From Mya arenaria (Eukaryota > Mollusca > Bivalvia > Myida > Myidae), in NCBI RefSeq assembly GCF_026914265.1, contig NC_069135.1, forward strand, positions 4,419,001 to 4,483,000: a stretch of 64,000 nucleotides of DNA. Direction: 5' to 3'. The position numbers and the translations under genes are program-made. The notes under the pieces were generated by a model. That model made no database searches. It worked only from the letters and a program-made list of their open reading frames with translations, and was not told where the DNA came from. Shown here piece by piece: positions 59,548 to 64,000 of this stretch (positions are counted from its first letter, which is position 1; each line of letters starts with the position of its first letter).

Positions 59548-61473
59548 CTAAGTATGTAAAAGTGTGTCATAGAAGCTGTGAACATCGCGTGGAATCACAG
59601 ATTTCAGCTGTTGAAGGTGCTCATACTTCTGTTTCCTGATGGAAAGCCGGTGACTATACAGATTTTCTACCCTGTCGGAAATAGAGGGACTGGCAACCCT
59701 GCTGCTTCGAGGTTTGGGTATATCGCCAAATTCGTCAGAGTGGTTTAATTTGTACGCAATGGATCCGTCCGTATTATATTTCAAAACCCGAATGTCAGTC
59801 ACCGTTGCACCACAGCCTGGTCGTATCGATGAGTAATACGTCAAAGCACTGAACTCCTTGAACAATGTATGGTCTACATATTTGACCATATACGGCTGCT
59901 TACCGCGGGCCTGTTCTATGGCTTCTACATAGTTTTGGGGTACAAAAATGGGCTTCTTTTTTACACTGCGTTCAATTACGGAGTGTGCAGAGTCACACTC
60001 CATTTGTGTATGACCCCTTTCTAAGTATTTCTGCACCACCACCACATTGTGCTTTGTTGCAAATAATAGCAGGGCGTTGGACATAATACAGTTTCTGTTT
60101 TGATACATCCATCACTGTAAATGATAATTGTTTTGACAATCGAAAGATCTAATGTCTCTAAATAATCAACTAAACATGACGCAAAACAATTTGCATTTAG
60201 TTCTCCTTCAAGCCAAAAGTAGTTTGTGGCACTTGCCGTTGTCATGTCATATATTGTAAAGTTATGACAAGATAGTTTCATCTTGTAGTACAAGGAGCTA
60301 GCGTTCAACTTGGGACATACTAAAAGACTTTGTAAGTCAATGGTAAACAATTTCGTTGTTGAATCGTGCTTCGCCTTTTCTTTGTCTGCCTGTTTTGCTT
60401 CTCTAGCTTCGTTTTTCTTTAGTATGTGGGCTTGATAAATGTCTTCGTCTAGATTATTTGCTTTGTATTCGCAACACTTGTCACATTGGTCTTTCTTTGG
60501 CTGCCACAAGGATAAGTTCATGTCTTTGAACATTTCAATAAATCCAGTTTTGTGGTAGGGAGTCGTACCCTTCTCTTTACAATCCTTCTGATACTCGTTA
60601 TATTACTGGTTTAAGCTTTGAAATAATGGCTCTAGGTACGATTTGGTTGTGGTAGATCGACAATAGTGCGAAGGCACCTTTGGTAGCGATGACAAATATT
60701 CTCGTGCTGCGTCCCTCCTTGTAGCAAATTCCGTGTTGACACCTTTTCGTCGTTGCCCTTCTGGTTTGGGCACAGCAAACGTTGCTTCATTAGTCCAGTT
60801 AAGAACAGTTTTTTCACTTAAACCTAATGTAGCGGTGAATAAGTTCTTAGACACTTGGACTCTAAGATGACCATTCCGTAGGTAATATTTGTAAGAAAAG
60901 TTGCGCCTGCTATTTCCTTCAGTTGTACGTTGTGCAACTTCTCTTCTCTCTATAAGCCCCGTAACATATAGGCGTTTTTCCTGCCATGTCATTTAGTGCC
61001 AAAACGTTTCAAAAATGGCCTGTCTGTCCTCCTCTTGTAGAAAAGAGCATTTTCTGCTTTTTTTCACACCTTTTTGTGCAATTACTTGGACTAATTAAGC
61101 GCTCTTTGCGTTCGACGCAATATGTTTTCACACCATCAGTGTTCTTTTGAACGCGAATGTATTTCTCCCCCTTCATACGTTTACTTTTATTTAACTCTTT
61201 CAGATTGATCGAACTCCTTTTTACCGCGCCATTGTTATCTTGCTCTAATTCAATAATCACTTCGTGGTCAGCCTGAATCTCTTCAGTATCAGATATGGCA
61301 CTATTTACAGGATTCCAATCCGGATCACGGACATCGTCGTCATAGTATGATTCAGTGTCGTCAGAATCTTCTAAAAGTTTCAAAAGGCTTTCGTTGTTGT
61401 TGTTCTGATCTGTAGTACAATTGTTATCACTCAAATCAGACACTGAAGATCCCTGTATTCTATAGTGAGACAT
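59548..61473 (-). pseudogene. decayed DDE-type transposase of an unassigned superfamily
   Basis: Four successive minus-strand ORF pieces form one protein of about 640 residues. The N-terminus (from ATG 61473) is acidic, with 'DDDVRDPDWNPV'. The middle has 'SSLPKVPSHYCRSTTTK' and 'LWQPKKDQCDKCCEYK' (a CxxC cluster). The core has 'FTIDLQSLL', 'IIIYSDGC' and 'ERGHTQMECDSAHSVIE', which carry likely catalytic acids. The order matches a widespread invertebrate transposase-like family whose name I cannot give with confidence. Breaks: a frameshift near 61040, in-frame TAA at 60995-60993 and 60605-60603 (the second directly after a Gln codon, consistent with CAA to TAA), and a frameshift right after 'YSDGC' near 60110, in the catalytic region. 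The copy is dead. It lies within the TIRs of 58393-62957. Confidence 0.75.
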
Positions 61474-62168
61474 TGTAAATGCTTTTATATAAATGAGTTG
61501 ACAAAGAACCGAAAGGTCTGACTAAATCACGGAAGATAGCTTCATCTTCGTCGTTATGAAGAGAGAGATGGAATTGCATCAGAGTTGGTGTTAGCAAGTC
61601 TTGAATGTCACTAAGGCGTAATTTTATACCTGAACAGTCTAGCACTATAAGACTAAGCTCTGAACAACATCTGACGATTGTTTCAGGATGAACATCATTG
61701 AATGAAATAAACAGTTGGTCTAGTTTATCACAAGTTTCAATAACTTCAAAGTCAACGTCAATCAAGTTAGTACAATGAGAAACATTCAAAATTTCTAAAC
61801 TTGGTAAAAAATTCAGAAAACACAATGTTGACACTTCACAATCCGATATATCCAGCCAATAAAGGTGTTTCGCATTACAGAGAGACGTTTTAAACTGGAA
61901 AATCGATCTCAGCTTGATGAGAAGTTAGTTGTCCATAGGGTATCAAAAATTCTTCAAAACACGATGCATGTTTGAGGATACTTTTCTATTGATTCTTATC
62001 CGCAATCATGGGTCCATCAGTAGAAATATGTCTCCACAAACGTGAATTGTTATGTATAACTTCATGCAGATATTTGCATGTTCTATCTACACCATGTAAA
62101 AGAGTATCGATATCTATATACTCAAGAATTTGCACTATTACACACTCTGGTAATTGCAGTAAGGACAT
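61460..62168 (-). pseudogene. F-box/LRR protein sequence, broken, inside the transposon
   Basis: From ATG 62168 (minus) the frame reads 'MSLLQLPECVIVQILEYI' followed by 'CKYLHEVIHNNSRLWRHI', a clear F-box (hydrophobic Leu/Pro start, Trp near the end) of about 45 residues. A TAG at 61988-61986 stops it. The same frame continues past the stop, then shifts by +1 near 61910, after which LRR-type sequence runs to 61460: 'AKHLYWLDISDCEV', 'LPSLEILNVSHCTNL', 'CDKLDQLFISFNDV'. F-box/LRR proteins are SCF ubiquitin-ligase adaptors; at about 235 codons this is short for the class. Its end overlaps the transposase start by 14 bp. It is either captured host sequence or a genuine element-encoded protein, now decayed. 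A spliced gene is possible, but no good splice sites bracket the stop. Confidence 0.65.
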
Positions 62169-62921
62169 TGCAGGATCACGATGGTTGCTAAAAAATATGA
62201 CAAAACGAATGAAGTGCAAGGCAATAATGAAACTAAATGCTTTATAAATGTTCAATTCCAAAAACAAACATCAAACAATACTCTTCTCCTTTATGACAAA
62301 CTATGTGTTCGAAATTTGGCTTTATTGTATTACCCAATTTTAGAAAAATTAAATTATGAAATATCAATTTAAGAAAATGGCGTATCTTAATAATATTTAC
62401 CAATAAGGCTTTTCAACTGAACGAAAATTACCTATCTCAAAAACAATAATTAAATTTATATACATAAGGGCATTAACTTTCAGTTAACATAAATGTTGAT
62501 GCATGTTTTCATACAAGCATAGAAAATATTTACACGTGAAATCATTAATTGAAAAATAATCGAGTTAAAACAATGAAAAATTCTAAAAAGGCCAATAATT
62601 ATTCATGAATAAGCGTTAAGACTTCGGAGATTTAGTAAATCATCTACTGGCAATAAAATAAACCTTAACTTTGCACTTAAAACTTACAACGAAGTGTAAA
62701 ATGTCGTTGAAAGGCATCGTCAACCATGTTCATGAGTGCCGGGTATTTTGATTACGAGATAGGCAATATTCGCCGAACTAGTTTTTGTCCAATGAATTTT
62801 AGTAATTTTGTCACATGTGTCATATTTACGTTTATAATTGGTTAAGAGATTCGCTATTTTCGTACGGGACGCGGTCTTATATTATGAATGGATTCGTGAG
62901 ATAAGTCCTTTTAGCGCCAAA

Positions 62922-62957
62922 ATTGAGTTACGCCATTTACGTCCGAAAGCGACGATA
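62922..62957 (-). repeat. right TIR of the 4.6-kb transposon
   Basis: Ends in GTCCGAAAGCGACGATAT, the reverse complement of the left end. Confidence 0.8.
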
Positions 62958-63231
62958 TGTTATTGCAATTTGCTGATAAAAAAGGAGAGGTTTTTAGCTT
63001 CCTGTACAAAAAAGCTGCCTGGTCAACACACGTATACTATACGTAATCAGAGCAGAAATAACATTTTAACTAATTTCTGATACAAGAATAGAAGTCAAAA
63101 CTAACAGCTTAAAAAAGTAAAATAACTTGTTAAGTTTGTTCAATGCTTTGGTGGAGATGGTCTAGGGCAAGTATGGCCTTGTTAATGTCAATTCTGTAAT
63201 ATTCTCTGAAGTTGTCATGTACAAAGGACTG
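62958..63231. other. spacer between transposon and SWIM gene
   Basis: Short AT-rich spacer and presumptive 3' flank of the SWIM gene. No feature is visible. Confidence 0.4.
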
Positions 63232-63958
63232 TCACTCCGGATCAATCACCTTGATGCACATGTTGAAGGAAGTACAGGTTAAACAAAGTTCTGCTCTATT
63301 TTCATCAAGGTAAACACCACCACATCCAATGCTGCAAACGTTCTGCATTGCACAGCGCCTGGCCCGACTGTTGAAATTATGGATTGATGGAAATAATGTG
63401 TTAATCAGTTATATTTAAACACTAAAACCACACTAAAAAAACAAGCTAATATTAAGAACAAGATATGATGTCCATTTTGTCCTGTTTCGGTACATAGTCA
63501 TCAGAGAATTCTTTAACTACAGACAAAATGGCTGGATTTCTCCCAGTAGCACTTAGTTTTGAAAAGAATCCATTCAGTTCTGCATCTGTTGGTGTTGGCA
63601 CATCTTTCAGATGTTTCTGGGTTGTGGACGACTGCGGATAGGAAAGCATATCTCCTCCCACATTCTCATACTTTCTCTTCAGGGAATGCATTGGTGTAAA
63701 ATCAATGTCTTTAATCATGCTGCATGAGACCCCCTTCACAGCTGAAGATATGATCCACCAGTTTGGATCTTCTGTTCTAGTGCGAGCATCACGGAGACGG
63801 ACAGTTTCATCTATACTGAACATCAGGGAAGCTACATGTGTACAAACTTCGCCTAAGCCAGCCATGCAGTCACAGTGGGATGCCAAGATTGCACCATTTT
63901 TCTCTGAGATGAGCCATGGGTTGAGCGGCTTCTCCTTCAAATGCATGGAATGTAGAAC
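63232..63958 (-). CDS. 3' part of a SWIM zinc-finger gene (partial, runs off the window)
   Basis: An exon begins at 63958 after a good acceptor (tatgtccttttcag) and is open to a TAA at 63452. It contains 'LKEKPLNPWLISEKNG' and the SWIM finger 'SHCDCMAGLGEVCTHVA' (CxC...CxH), a signature of a large invertebrate family that often carries a YqaJ-type exonuclease domain downstream. It then reads 'NPAILSVVKEFSDDYVPK', which normally precedes that domain. Here no YqaJ domain follows. Instead a second block, 63367-63232 (acceptor tttcaacag), reads a Cys-rich tail ('RCAMQNVCSIGCGG', 'AELCLTCTSFNMC') ending in TGA. The donor of the first exon is not identified, so joining them is an inference. Upstream exons lie beyond 64000. 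It could be a host gene or a decayed mobile copy. Confidence 0.6.
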
Positions 63959-64000
63959 CTGAAAAGGACATAAACATAAATTGAAAATTGTACAAAGACT

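Larger units (their letters stand above)
58393..62957 (-). mobile_element. 4.6-kb DNA transposon with 18-bp perfect TIRs
   Basis: ATATCGTCGCTTTCGGAC at 58393-58410 is exactly inverted at 62940-62957. Beyond the perfect core, similarity continues inward (GAAAAAGGCCTAACT against GTAAATGGCGTAACT), for a TIR of about 35 bp. Inside, all on the minus strand, are an F-box/LRR sequence and a DDE-like transposase ORF series, then subterminal repeats. No clear target duplication is seen; TA at both ends is possible but the TIR end is itself ATAT. Both coding regions are broken, so this copy is not autonomous. Confidence 0.8.

Noticed and set aside
61483..61495. TATATAAAAG upstream of the transposase ATG as a TATA box
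   Set aside because: It is only 10-20 bases from the start codon and would place the transcription start inside the coding region.

Overview
This window looks like animal nuclear DNA, most likely from a mollusc and probably a bivalve. It is AT-rich, with intron-containing genes, tRNA-derived SINE heads, many short inverted-repeat (MITE-like) elements and long minisatellites. The species assignment rests on overall repeat character and recognised protein families; no database search was run. No ordinary single-copy host gene can be called complete here. Most of what can be supported is mobile or tandemly repeated DNA.

Layout. 1-930 is a degenerate dispersed repeat holding a 251-bp MITE. 2.9-3.8 kb is a broken LINE (endonuclease joined to the start of a reverse transcriptase). 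3.96-9.8 kb is a succession of unrelated tandem arrays ending in a 2.9-kb, 30-bp-unit minisatellite and a TAA microsatellite. A tRNA-Arg(CCU) gene lies at 10.12 kb. 13.4-17.2 kb holds Harbinger-like MITEs, a SINE and a fold-back MITE. 17.9-23.4 kb has a chain of exon-like blocks of uncertain coding value. 24.1-25.5 kb is a 141-bp repeat split by an inserted element.

The main structure is 25192-44393 (19.2 kb). Two almost identical arms of about 4.0 kb (25192-29210 and 40379-44393) face each other in inverted orientation around an 11.2-kb core. The core carries a 957-residue KDZ-type (Kyakuja-Dileera-Zisupton) transposase with two SWIM-like zinc fingers. It also carries a spliced SGNH-hydrolase-like gene on the same strand; one phase-consistent exon chain of that gene would place the transposase ORF inside an intron. 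The arms share nested MITEs at equivalent positions, so they were duplicated or homogenised recently. No target-site duplication was found, so 'giant KDZ transposon' and 'recent inverted segmental duplication around a KDZ element' both remain possible.

44.4-48 kb holds a (GGTC)n-bearing repeat, a MITE with a clean 9-bp target duplication, a tRNA-like SINE head and featureless DNA. 48.1-56.0 kb is a 7.9-kb minisatellite (51/55-bp units, higher-order duplications, then a switch to 29-bp units). 58393-62957 is a second DNA transposon bounded by an 18-bp perfect terminal inverted repeat. It holds a decayed DDE-like transposase and, on the same strand, a broken F-box/LRR sequence. The right edge (63.2-64 kb) is the end of a SWIM zinc-finger gene on the minus strand.
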